NCBI RefSeq assembly: GCF_018598175.1
Contig: NZ_JAHESE010000002.1
Span: 186,001 to 250,000, forward strand
Direction of reading: 5' to 3'
DNA: 64,000 bases
Source of the DNA: Dawidia cretensis
GTDB lineage: Bacteria > Bacteroidota > Bacteroidia > Cytophagales > Cyclobacteriaceae
Both the position numbers and the translations under genes were made by a program. Positions 47,729 to 55,100 of this stretch are shown in pieces. The notes under the pieces are model-generated. The model was not told where the DNA came from. It made no database searches and saw nothing but the letters and a program-made list of their open reading frames with translations. The stretch's first letter is position 1. Each line of letters opens with the position of its first letter.

Positions 47729-47771
47729 CTAAAAACTTTCCGAAAGTTTAGTGCTCCCGGAAAGTTTTTAG
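47729..47771. terminator. Bidirectional intrinsic terminator after the suf/bacilliredoxin unit
   Basis: A 14-bp perfect stem CTAAAAACTTTCCG/CGGAAAGTTTTTAG with a 15-base loop lies between dapB and the bacilliredoxin gene. Confidence 0.85.
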
Positions 47772-47790
47772 TTCGGATTCGTCTATACGA

Positions 47791-48207
47791 CTAGCAAAAC
47801 TCTTCAAACACTTCGACCAGGTGTTGGCCGATCATTTGGGCGTTGCGGCCTTCAATGTGGTGGCGTTCAACAAAATGAACAAGCTCGCCATCTTTGAACA
47901 GGGCAATGGCGGGTGAAGACGGCGGGTAAGGCAGGGTATATTCCCGTGCTTTAGAAACCGCTTCTTTATCAACACCGGCAAAAACCGTTGTCAGCTGCTG
48001 CGGCTTTTTGCCGGCATGCTCGACAGCCCATTTCACACCAGGGCGTGCTGCACCGGCAGCACATCCACATACAGAGTTGATGACCAGCAGGGTAGTGCCT
48101 TGCTGATTCTTCAGACAATTATCAACTTCCTCGGAAGTCTTCAGTTCAGAGAACCCAGCGCTGGTCAGATCGCTGCGCATGGGCGCCACTAGTTGTTCGG
48201 GATACAT
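47791..48207 (-). CDS. BrxA/BrxB-family bacilliredoxin
   Basis: This 138-residue thioredoxin-fold protein has the family's CGC redox motif in INSVCGCAAGAARPG. SPAIALFKDGELVHFVERHHIEG completes the fold. Bacilliredoxins remove bacillithiol from protein thiols, and many Bacteroidota make bacillithiol. It lies 47 bases after the DUF59 gene at the end of the suf operon, which fits protection or repair of cysteines in iron-sulfur assembly (inference). It ends with a Cys as its last residue. Confidence 0.92.
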   Translation of the reverse strand: MYPEQLVAPMRSDLTSAGFSELKTSEEVDNCLKNQQGTTLLVINSVCGCAAGAARPGVKWAVEHAGKKPQQLTTVFAGVDKEAVSKAREYTLPYPPSSPAIALFKDGELVHFVERHHIEGRNAQMIGQHLVEVFEEFC

Positions 48208-48254
48208 ATTGTTTTTTGCAAAGTTAAATCGGATTGTACTGTTATTATAACAAA

Positions 48255-48608
48255 TTATAAAAATCCTAGTTCAAGCTTGGCCGCCTCGCTCATCATGTCT
48301 TGCGAGTACGGTGGGTCAAACGTCAACTCCACCTTCACATCGTTCACGCCTTCAATCGCTTTCAATTTCTGCTGCACTTCTCCGGGAATAGATTCTGCGG
48401 AAGGGCATGATGGCGACGTAAGCGTCATTTGTATATAAACGTTGTTGACGGGGTAGACGTTGATCTCGTAGATCAAGCCGAGCTCATAAACATCAACCGG
48501 AATTTCGGGGTCGTAAACGGTCTTGATGGCTTGCAGAACTTTCTCCTGCAGGTCCGGAATGGCTGTCGTGGAGGTGTGTTGTTCGGTAGAACTGGCCGGT
48601 TCGCTCAT
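48255..48608 (-). CDS. DUF59/MIP18-family iron-sulfur assembly protein (SufT-like)
   Basis: This 117-residue protein has a variable N-terminus of about 18 residues, then the DUF59 fold: VLQAIKTVYDPEIPVDVYELGLIY, and the conserved Cys in TSPSCPSAE. Such proteins help load Fe-S clusters onto targets. Its ATG overlaps the sufE stop as ATGA, so it is part of the suf operon. It lacks any fused domain. Known as the SUF-associated DUF59 protein; its exact step in assembly is not settled. Confidence 0.9.
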   Translation of the reverse strand: MSEPASSTEQHTSTTAIPDLQEKVLQAIKTVYDPEIPVDVYELGLIYEINVYPVNNVYIQMTLTSPSCPSAESIPGEVQQKLKAIEGVNDVKVELTFDPPYSQDMMSEAAKLELGFL

Positions 48609-49039
48609 GAGTTTACTTGCATTTTTGTCTTAAACGCCAGGGCATACAGTTTCATCTGTTTGATCATGGCTCCAAAACCATTAGAACGTTGCGTGCCAAT
48701 AAAGCGTTCCATGCCGATGCGGTTCATGAACGTCAGGTTGGCATTTAAAATAGCGTCGGGAGTCTGTCCGTTAAAGATTCGCACCAGCAAGCTTACAAGC
48801 CCTTTGGTAATGGCGGTGTTGCTGTCCGCCACGAACTGGACCTTGCCGTCTTCGATCTGGCCCGAGAGCCATACCTTTGATTGGCAACCTTTTACGACAT
48901 TTTCTTCGGTTTTGTCGGCTTCCGGCATCTCGGGAAGCTTCTGGCCAAGTTCCATCAGGTAGAATACGGCCATTTCACGGTCGCCGTCCAGGAGAGAGAA
49001 TTCTTCGGTTATAGCGTCCTGAGTTTCCTCGATGTTCAT
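48605..49039 (-). CDS. sufE: SufE-family sulfur acceptor
   Basis: This 144-residue protein starts at ATG 49039, which overlaps the sufS stop as ATGA; the longer frame further upstream is inside sufS. The sulfur-accepting Cys52 lies in VVKGCQSKVWL. SufE takes persulfide from SufS and hands it to SufBCD. Helices around LGQKLPEMPEADKTEEN and the C-terminal NRIGMERFIGTQRSNGF are as in the family. Confidence 0.94.
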   Translation of the reverse strand: MNIEETQDAITEEFSLLDGDREMAVFYLMELGQKLPEMPEADKTEENVVKGCQSKVWLSGQIEDGKVQFVADSNTAITKGLVSLLVRIFNGQTPDAILNANLTFMNRIGMERFIGTQRSNGFGAMIKQMKLYALAFKTKMQVNS

Positions 49040-50286
49040 TTCATGAAGTTGATGATCCGCTCGAGACCTTCCACCAGTTGGTCGATCTCTTTTTTCGTGT
49101 TGTAAACAGCGAATGAGGCACGTACGGTTCCTTCTACCTGGAAACACTCCATGAGCGGCTGCGTACAGTGGTGTCCTGTGCGTACGGCAATGCCGCGGGA
49201 GTCGAGCATCTGGCCGATGTCAAAGTGATGGATGCCTTCCACACCGAATGAAAGCACACCAACCTTTTGCGGTGCCGTACCGATCAGTCGCACGCCCTTC
49301 AGCGCCGAAACGCGCTCGGTAGCATAGGTTAACAACGCATGCTCATGGGTGGCGATGTTCTCACGGCCCAGGTCGAGAATAAAGTCCATGGCGTATTTAT
49401 AGGCCACTACATCGGCAATGTTGGGTGTACCGGCTTCGAACTTATACGGCAGATCGTTGTATGTCGTCTTGGCGAAGGTTACATCTTTGATCATCTCGCC
49501 GCCAGCCTGGTAAGGTGGCATTTTCTCCAGCAGCTCACGTTTGCCGTAGAGCAGACCGGTGCCGGTCGGGCCGTACATCTTGTGCGAAGAGAGACAGTAG
49601 AAGTCGCAGTCCAGGTCTTGCACGTCGATGGCGACGTGAGCACCGGTTTGCGCGCCATCGATCACGGCTACCGCACCGGCGGCATGCGCCAGGGCGATGA
49701 TCTCTTTTACGGGATTGATGGTACCCAGGCTATTGGAAGCATGATTGACCGACACCACTTTGGTCTGCGGCGAAAGCAGCTTCTTATAGGCTTCCATATC
49801 CAACGCGCCATTCTCTAAAACAGGAATGACACGCAGTACGGCACCCGTAGCTTCGCAGACGATTTGCCAGGGTACGATGTTGGAATGGTGCTCCAATCCA
49901 CTGATGATGATCTCGTCGTTGGTCTTCAGAAAAGCGCGACCGTACGAGGATGCCACCAGGTTGAGGCTCTCGGTTACACCGCGGGTGAAGATGATCTCCT
50001 GTTCTGAACGGGCGTTGATAAATGTGCGCGCCGTGTGGCGGGTTTCTTCATACGCCTTTGTCGCCTTTTCCGCCAGTGTGTGGATGCCACGGTGGATGTT
50101 GGCGTTATAGCCCTTGTAATAACCGATCAGGGCATCGATCACGACAAGCGGCTTTTGCGAAGTAGCCGCGTTGTCAAAATATACCAGGTCACGTCCGTTT
50201 ACTTGCTGGTGCAGAATCGGAAACTGTTTCCGAATGGCTTCAACATCCAGTACACGGGTGACTGCAGGAGAGGAGGTCATACTCAA
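49036..50286 (-). CDS. sufS: Cysteine desulfurase SufS
   Basis: This 416-residue PLP enzyme of group II has the PLP Lys in SSHKMYGPTGTG. The catalytic Cys lies in RTGHHCTQPLM. YFDNAATSQKP and NIHRGIHTLAEKAT are typical N-terminal motifs. It frees sulfur from cysteine and passes it to SufE, encoded next with a 4-base overlap. Its start overlaps the end of sufD by 4 bases, giving a chain of coupled genes. Confidence 0.95.
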   Translation of the reverse strand: MSMTSSPAVTRVLDVEAIRKQFPILHQQVNGRDLVYFDNAATSQKPLVVIDALIGYYKGYNANIHRGIHTLAEKATKAYEETRHTARTFINARSEQEIIFTRGVTESLNLVASSYGRAFLKTNDEIIISGLEHHSNIVPWQIVCEATGAVLRVIPVLENGALDMEAYKKLLSPQTKVVSVNHASNSLGTINPVKEIIALAHAAGAVAVIDGAQTGAHVAIDVQDLDCDFYCLSSHKMYGPTGTGLLYGKRELLEKMPPYQAGGEMIKDVTFAKTTYNDLPYKFEAGTPNIADVVAYKYAMDFILDLGRENIATHEHALLTYATERVSALKGVRLIGTAPQKVGVLSFGVEGIHHFDIGQMLDSRGIAVRTGHHCTQPLMECFQVEGTVRASFAVYNTKKEIDQLVEGLERIINFMK

Positions 50287-51596
50287 AAGTTTTTGTGTAG
50301 CCGTTGGCTAATCAGGTTGTCGAGGTATTCCTTCACCACCGGGTTCTTCACGTTGGTCAGGACTTCGCCGGTAAAGGCGTACAGCATCATGGCCTGTGCC
50401 GACAGCTTGTCGATGCCGCGGGAACGCAGGTAGAAGACCGCTTCTTCGTCCAGCTGACCGGAGGTACAGCCGTGCGAGCATTTCACGTCGTCAGCCCAGA
50501 TTTCGAGCTGTGGCTTCGTGTTTACGATGGCCGTAGGGCTCAACAGGATATTACGGTTCGCCTGGAAGGCGTTCGTCTTCTGTGCTTGTGGGCGTACATA
50601 AATCTTGCCGTTAAAGACACCGCGCGAAGTACCGTCCATAACACCTTTGTATAGCTCGTTGCTAAAGGAGTTCGGCTTGCGGTGATCTACCACGGTGTGG
50701 TTGTCTGCCAGGGTGTCGCCGGTTAACAAATAGAGACCGTACATGTGCGATTCAATGCCTTCGCCGTCCAGGACCAACTGCAGGTTATTGCGTACAAGCT
50801 TACCGTTGAGCGTGAACGTGAAGGTGTTCACGCGGCTGTAGTTTGCCTGTTGTATGCGGATCGTTCCGACCTGATACCGTTGGCCGGCGTCGTGTTGAAT
50901 GCTGTAGAGATTTAAGCCTGCATTTTCGGCCACGACAGCTTCCGTCACCTGGTTAGAGAACGATGGCGATGCACCGGTTGAGTCATATTTCTCCAGGATG
51001 GTGACCTCGGCATTCCTGCCTACCACGATCAGGTTACGGGTCGCGGTAACGACCTGGCCTTGGCTGGCGTCGTGCAAGTGATACAGGATAATGGGCCGCT
51101 CGATGATTTTGTTGTCAGGAACGTGTACAAACAGGCCGGTCGTCCACGCCGCGGTGTTCCAGGCCGTAAACGCATCGGCTGCGGTGTCGGCATATTGGCC
51201 AAGGTGTTTTAACACCAGGGCGGTGTGGGTAGCCAGGGCATCTTGCAAGGGCAGGATGGTCAAGGCTGTTGTGTCTTGTATGCGGGAATCTGCCGGGGAA
51301 AATACGCCGTTGATAAAGACCAGGCTATCGGCTTCCAGGCCGGCAATGGCATAGTCTTTCACCCGGCTTACCTGCCCTGCCGGTGTCGGCTGTGACAAGG
51401 AAAACTGCTTCTCCAGGATGCGGGTTACCGGGGTGAACCGGTATTCTTCAGCCTTTGCAGCAGGAAGGCCCACAGCGCGGAAGGCGGCGGTGGCATCTTT
51501 GCGCAAGGTGGCATCGGAGGCAGTGGCCACCAGTTGCTTATCGAGCAATGCGGCTAACTCCGATGTTATAGTGTTGTCGGTTACAGTGGCGCTCAT
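50283..51596 (-). CDS. sufD: Fe-S cluster assembly scaffold subunit SufD
   Basis: This 437-residue beta-helix protein has the C-terminal core motifs DVKCSHGCTSGQLDEEAVFYLRSRGI and a FNGKIYVRPQAQKTNAFQ strand, as in SufD. It pairs with SufB to form the SufBC2D scaffold that builds clusters using SufC ATP hydrolysis. Gene order sufB-C-D-S-E is standard. The gap to sufC is 15 bases. Confidence 0.93.
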   Translation of the reverse strand: MSATVTDNTITSELAALLDKQLVATASDATLRKDATAAFRAVGLPAAKAEEYRFTPVTRILEKQFSLSQPTPAGQVSRVKDYAIAGLEADSLVFINGVFSPADSRIQDTTALTILPLQDALATHTALVLKHLGQYADTAADAFTAWNTAAWTTGLFVHVPDNKIIERPIILYHLHDASQGQVVTATRNLIVVGRNAEVTILEKYDSTGASPSFSNQVTEAVVAENAGLNLYSIQHDAGQRYQVGTIRIQQANYSRVNTFTFTLNGKLVRNNLQLVLDGEGIESHMYGLYLLTGDTLADNHTVVDHRKPNSFSNELYKGVMDGTSRGVFNGKIYVRPQAQKTNAFQANRNILLSPTAIVNTKPQLEIWADDVKCSHGCTSGQLDEEAVFYLRSRGIDKLSAQAMMLYAFTGEVLTNVKNPVVKEYLDNLISQRLHKNF

Positions 51597-51611
51597 GAGC
51601 AGGATCGTTGG

Positions 51612-52367
51612 TTAGAGTACAGATACTTCTTCTTTGATCCAGTCGTAGCCCTTGGCTTCGAGCTCCAGCGCCAGTTCTTTGGTACCGGATTTAACGATCT
51701 TTCCTTTATATAATACGTGTACAAAATCAGGCACGATATAATCGAGCAGACGCTGGTAGTGGGTTACTACGATCACCGCATTCGACTTATTGCGCAATTT
51801 GTTTACACCGTTGGATACGATCTTCAGGGCGTCGATGTCAAGACCTGAGTCTGTTTCGTCGAGGATGGCGAGCTTTGGCTCTAACATAGCCATTTGGAAG
51901 ATTTCGTTGCGTTTCTTTTCGCCACCGGAGAAGCCTTCGTTCAGGGCACGGTTCAGCAGGGCCTGGTCGATCTCTACCAGCTTCATTTTTTCTTTCATGA
52001 GGCCGAGGAACGACACAGCGTCCAGTGTGGGCTGGCCACGGTATCCGCGGATTTGATTCACGGCGGTCTTCATGAAATTGATGGTACTCACCCCCGGTAT
52101 TTCTACCGGATATTGGAACGCCATGAACACCCCTTCGCGGGCGCGGTCTTCCGGAGCCATTTCCAACAGATCTTTCCCTTCGAAGGATACCTCGCCACCG
52201 GTCACCTCGTATTCTTCACGTCCCGCAAGTACCGACGCCAGGGTGCTTTTACCCGAACCGTTAGGTCCCATGATGGCGTGTACTTCGCCCGGCTTCACAT
52301 CCAGGTTGATGCCGTTCAGGATATGCTTCTCACCAATCTTCGCCTGTAAATTCTTAATCGTTAACAT
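51612..52367 (-). CDS. sufC: Fe-S cluster assembly ATPase SufC
   Basis: This 251-residue ABC-type ATPase has Walker A GPNGSGKST, the signature FSGGEKKRNE and Walker B LAILDETDSGLD. It lacks membrane parts, as expected: SufC is a soluble ATPase driving the SufBD scaffold. It lies 58 bases after sufB. Confidence 0.96.
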   Translation of the reverse strand: MLTIKNLQAKIGEKHILNGINLDVKPGEVHAIMGPNGSGKSTLASVLAGREEYEVTGGEVSFEGKDLLEMAPEDRAREGVFMAFQYPVEIPGVSTINFMKTAVNQIRGYRGQPTLDAVSFLGLMKEKMKLVEIDQALLNRALNEGFSGGEKKRNEIFQMAMLEPKLAILDETDSGLDIDALKIVSNGVNKLRNKSNAVIVVTHYQRLLDYIVPDFVHVLYKGKIVKSGTKELALELEAKGYDWIKEEVSVL

Positions 52368-52425
52368 CGCTATACCTCAAATCTTTTATTACGTTCTCGT
52401 TCTTTCGTTATCGTTGCTTGGCGTA

Positions 52426-53871
52426 TTAGCCAACGCTTCCTTCGAGCGTCAGGGCCAGCAGCTTTTGTGCTTCCACGGCAAATTCCATCGGAAGCTGATT
52501 CAATACCTCCTTGGCATAACCGTTGACGATCAGCGCTACCGCAGACTCTTCATCTATACCGCGTTGCAGACAGTAGAAAATCTGGTCTTCGCCAATCTTG
52601 GAAGTGGTGGCCTCGTGTTCGATGCGCGCGGTATTGTTTTCCACGTCTATGTACGGGAAGGTGTGTGCGCCGCATTGGTCACCCATGAGCAGGGAATCAC
52701 ATTGCGAGAAGTTGCGTGCGCCTTCTGCGCGTTTCATAATATGTACCTGGCCGCGGTAGCTGTTTTGTGAGTGGCCGGCAGAGATCCCTTTCGATACGAT
52801 CCGCGACTTGGTGTTTTTGCCAATGTGGATCATCTTCGTGCCGGTGTCGGCTTGCTGATAGTTGTTGGTAACAGCCACCGAGTAAAACTCACCCATGGAA
52901 TTGTCGCCGCGCAAAATGCAAGACGGATATTTCCAGGTAATAGCCGAGCCTGTCTCAACCTGGGTCCAGGAGATTTTCGAGCTATCGCCGTAGCATAAGC
53001 CACGTTTGGTGACGAAGTTGTAAATACCTCCTTTGCCTTCCTTGTTGCCCGGGTACCAGTTCTGCACGGTAGAGTATTTTACCGTTGCATCTTTCATGGC
53101 GTAGATTTCTACTACGGCCGCGTGCAATTGGTTCTCGTCACGCTGCGGGGCAGTACAACCTTCCAGATAGCTTACATAAGAGCCTTCGTCGGCCACAATG
53201 AGCGTACGCTCAAACTGACCGGTGTTGGCCGCGTTAATACGGAAATAGGTGGACAGCTCCATCGGGCAACGTACGCCCTTGGGAATATAACAGAATGAAC
53301 CGTCGGTAAAGACGGCCGAGTTCAATGCAGAGAAATAGTTGTCGTTTACCGGTACGACCGAGCCCATGTATTTCTTCACCAGGTCGGGGTGCTTCTGTAC
53401 TGCTTCGCTAAACGAGCAGAAGATAATACCAAGCTCGCCGAGTGTTTCTTTAAAGGTAGTGGCAACAGACACGCTGTCGATAACGGCGTCTACGGCAATA
53501 CCGGTCAGGCGCTTTTGCTCGGTCAGCGAGATGCCCAGCTTCTCAAAGGTCTTGATCAGCTCGGGATCTACATCCTCCAGGTTCTTGGGCGTCACCTTCT
53601 GCTTGGGAGCAGAGTAGTAGATCACGTCCTGGTAATTGATTTCCGGGAATTTTACGTTGGCCCACGTGGGCTCTTTCATCTTTGTCCACTGCTGATAGGC
53701 TTTCATACGCCATTCCAGCAACCATGCCGGTTCGTTTTTCTTGGCAGAAATGAACCGGATGATGTCTTCATTTAGTCCCTTTGGGGCGGAATCAGTCTCA
53801 ATGTCCGTCGTCCACCCATGCTCATACTCCTTTGACGTGAGCTCTTCCAGTACCTGATTGTCTTTACTCAT
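52426..53871 (-). CDS. sufB: Fe-S cluster assembly scaffold SufB
   Basis: Starting at ATG 53871 (a TTG three codons earlier is less likely) gives 481 residues. Typical blocks are [24 protein letters not shown]-like [35 protein letters not shown] and [17 protein letters not shown]. SufB takes the persulfide sulfur and holds the nascent cluster. It is the first gene of the operon; the leader carries a 16-bp palindrome and an exact -7 box. Confidence 0.95.
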   Translation of the reverse strand: MSKDNQVLEELTSKEYEHGWTTDIETDSAPKGLNEDIIRFISAKKNEPAWLLEWRMKAYQQWTKMKEPTWANVKFPEINYQDVIYYSAPKQKVTPKNLEDVDPELIKTFEKLGISLTEQKRLTGIAVDAVIDSVSVATTFKETLGELGIIFCSFSEAVQKHPDLVKKYMGSVVPVNDNYFSALNSAVFTDGSFCYIPKGVRCPMELSTYFRINAANTGQFERTLIVADEGSYVSYLEGCTAPQRDENQLHAAVVEIYAMKDATVKYSTVQNWYPGNKEGKGGIYNFVTKRGLCYGDSSKISWTQVETGSAITWKYPSCILRGDNSMGEFYSVAVTNNYQQADTGTKMIHIGKNTKSRIVSKGISAGHSQNSYRGQVHIMKRAEGARNFSQCDSLLMGDQCGAHTFPYIDVENNTARIEHEATTSKIGEDQIFYCLQRGIDEESAVALIVNGYAKEVLNQLPMEFAVEAQKLLALTLEGSVG

Positions 53872-53881
53872 AGTGATCAAG

Positions 53882-53897
53882 TAGTCTATTTAGACTA
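53882..53897. promoter_or_regulatory. Palindrome in the suf leader, candidate operator
   Basis: TAGTCTA and TAGACTA are perfect 7-base inverted arms around a TT centre. The site lies 11 bases before the sufB ATG and just after the predicted transcription start, a place suited to repressor binding. Confidence 0.5.
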
Positions 53898-53912
53898 ATT
53901 TTAAACAACCTA

Positions 53913-53920
53913 CAAAATTA
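53913..53920 (-). promoter_or_regulatory. Putative -7 promoter element of the suf operon
   Basis: On the - strand the bases read TAATTTTG, an exact TAnnTTTG match, 41 bases before the sufB ATG. Confidence 0.5.
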
Positions 53921-53955
53921 TAACAAAAAAGGCATTTTAAGGTTCCGGGGCCGGT

Positions 53956-54441
53956 TTATTTATTTGAAATTGTTTGATCTACTAAGTTGAGACTTCGGTC
54001 CAGACTTTCCTCCAGGGAGATCATAGTCTCAGTACGTTCAATGCCTTCTACCTGCTGAATCTTGTCATGCAGCACGAGCTTGAGGTGATTGGTATCCTTA
54101 CAGTGAATCTTGCAGAACATGCTGTAGTTACCGGTTGTATAATGAATGCTCGTGATCTCCGGAATAGCCTTGATTTTGGCGATTACCTGGTCGTACAACG
54201 CACTTTTCTGCAGGAAGATTCCTATAAAGGCGGTGATATCATAGCCTAACTTGGCGTAATTGACTTTCAAAGTCGTTTTCTCAACAATGCCTGCTTCTTC
54301 CATCTTATTCATCCGCACGTGCACCGTACCGCCGGAAACAAAGGCTTTTTTGGCTACTTCGGTATAAGGCTTCTTGGCATCCTGCATTAAAATCTCCAGG
54401 ATCTTCAGGTCTACATTGTCAACTTTATAATTTTCTGGCAT
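53956..54441 (-). CDS. Lrp/AsnC-family transcriptional regulator
   Basis: This 161-residue protein has an N-terminal winged helix (VDNVDLKILEILMQDAKKPYTEVAKKAFVSGGTVHVRMNKME is split here as DLKILEILMQDAKKPY and GGTVHVRMNKME). The C-terminal alpha/beta RAM-like domain senses small ligands such as amino acids (ITSIHYTTGNYSMFCKIH). It lies 84 bases upstream of sufB on the same strand and could share or steer that transcription unit; direct control of suf is not shown. An exact -7 box lies upstream. Confidence 0.9.
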   Translation of the reverse strand: MPENYKVDNVDLKILEILMQDAKKPYTEVAKKAFVSGGTVHVRMNKMEEAGIVEKTTLKVNYAKLGYDITAFIGIFLQKSALYDQVIAKIKAIPEITSIHYTTGNYSMFCKIHCKDTNHLKLVLHDKIQQVEGIERTETMISLEESLDRSLNLVDQTISNK

Positions 54442-54468
54442 AGGTGAAATTGGTTGTTAGTGTTAATT

Positions 54469-54501
54469 CAAAAATATGAAATATTATTGAAAAGTATACA
54501 A
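54469..54501 (-). promoter_or_regulatory. Putative promoter of the Lrp-type gene
   Basis: On the - strand TTG (54499-54501), a 22-base spacer and TATTTTTG (54469-54476) lie 27 bases before the ATG. Confidence 0.45.
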
Positions 54502-54517
54502 TTATTGGAATGTTTTG

Positions 54518-54549
54518 TTGATTTCGATGCTAGTAAATGACTTACTTTG
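54518..54549 (+). promoter_or_regulatory. Putative promoter of the tRNA-like pair
   Basis: TTG at 54518-54520, a 21-base spacer and TTACTTTG at 54542-54549 (seven of eight to TAnnTTTG) lie about 65 bases before the first tRNA-like element. Confidence 0.45.
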
Positions 54550-54613
54550 TTACATAATTTACAACGAGACAAAAGAAACACACACCATTCTCACACGCAA
54601 AAATAACACATCT

Positions 54614-54730
54614 TGTAGGGTGTTGAAATTGGCAGACAAGCCCTCCGGTCTCGAGGGTGGAGGTAACGGAATAAAGTCCAGCCTTTGGCGACCTAACCGC
54701 TCCGTGGAGGTTCGAGTCCTTCTCCTACAG
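54614..54730 (+). tRNA. Class II tRNA-Leu-like element, copy 1 (atypical)
   Basis: The 117-base element folds as a class II tRNA. The acceptor is TGTAGGG with TCCTACA and discriminator G. U8 is present. The three-base-pair D arm TTG/CAA with loop AAATTGGCAGA is typical of tRNA-Leu, and the T arm is GGAGG-TTCGAGT-CCTTC. The anticodon stem CCCTC/GAGGG is perfect, but its loop CGGTCTC has G where U33 should be; position 34-36 would read GTC. The variable region is about 48 bases instead of about 15 and starts TGGAGG and ends CTAACCGCTCCGT, with an internal bulged GTC-GCC/GGC-GAC hairpin. No CCA is encoded. It may be a specialised tRNA-like RNA or a decaying tRNA. Confidence 0.6.
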
Positions 54731-54763
54731 CCGCGCACACGCACACACAAAGTAACACATTAT

Positions 54764-54911
54764 TGTAGGGTGTTGAAATTGGCAGACATGCCCTCCGGTC
54801 TCGAGGGTGGAGGATAGGAACAAAGCAATGCGCTGACCCCGTCATTTTCTGGAATACAGGGTCAGTACAAAGCCTAACCGCTCCGTGGAGGTTCGAATCC
54901 TTCTCCTACAG
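54764..54911 (+). tRNA. Class II tRNA-Leu-like element, copy 2 (atypical)
   Basis: This 148-base tandem relative of copy 1 has identical acceptor, D-loop, anticodon arm and T stem; the D stem has CAT for CAA and the T loop is TTCGAAT. The variable region is about 79 bases, shares only its ends with copy 1, and contains a strong CTGACCC/GGGTCAG hairpin. The same G33 anomaly is kept. The similarity extends about 25 bases upstream of both copies (CACAC...TAACACAT), so the duplication included leader sequence. Conservation of all tRNA arms beside a diverged insert argues against simple decay. Confidence 0.6.
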
Positions 54912-54946
54912 CAGCTCAGTTTAGGTTAATGAGTTATTCTAGAGCT

Positions 54947-54978
54947 ACCCGTTCCGGTTTTCCGGAACGGGTTTTTTT
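54947..54978 (+). terminator. Intrinsic terminator after the tRNA-like pair
   Basis: An 11-bp stem ACCCGTTCCGG/CCGGAACGGGT with a TTTT loop is followed by TTTTTT. Confidence 0.9.
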
Positions 54979-55100
54979 ATGCACTTTGCCCACCGTCCAA
55001 ACGGGTTTCATGGCCAAATTCTTATATTCCTGTTTGATTTGCTGCGAACAATCGTTTGCTTTGGATTATTAAATATTGATACGTCACGCGTCTGATTACT

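Noticed and set aside
54515-54817. A + strand ORF of 100 codons across the tRNA-like elements
   Set aside because: It reads through the duplicated tRNA-like sequence, so its apparent repeat peptide simply reflects the RNA duplication; no ribosome-binding site or family match by eye.
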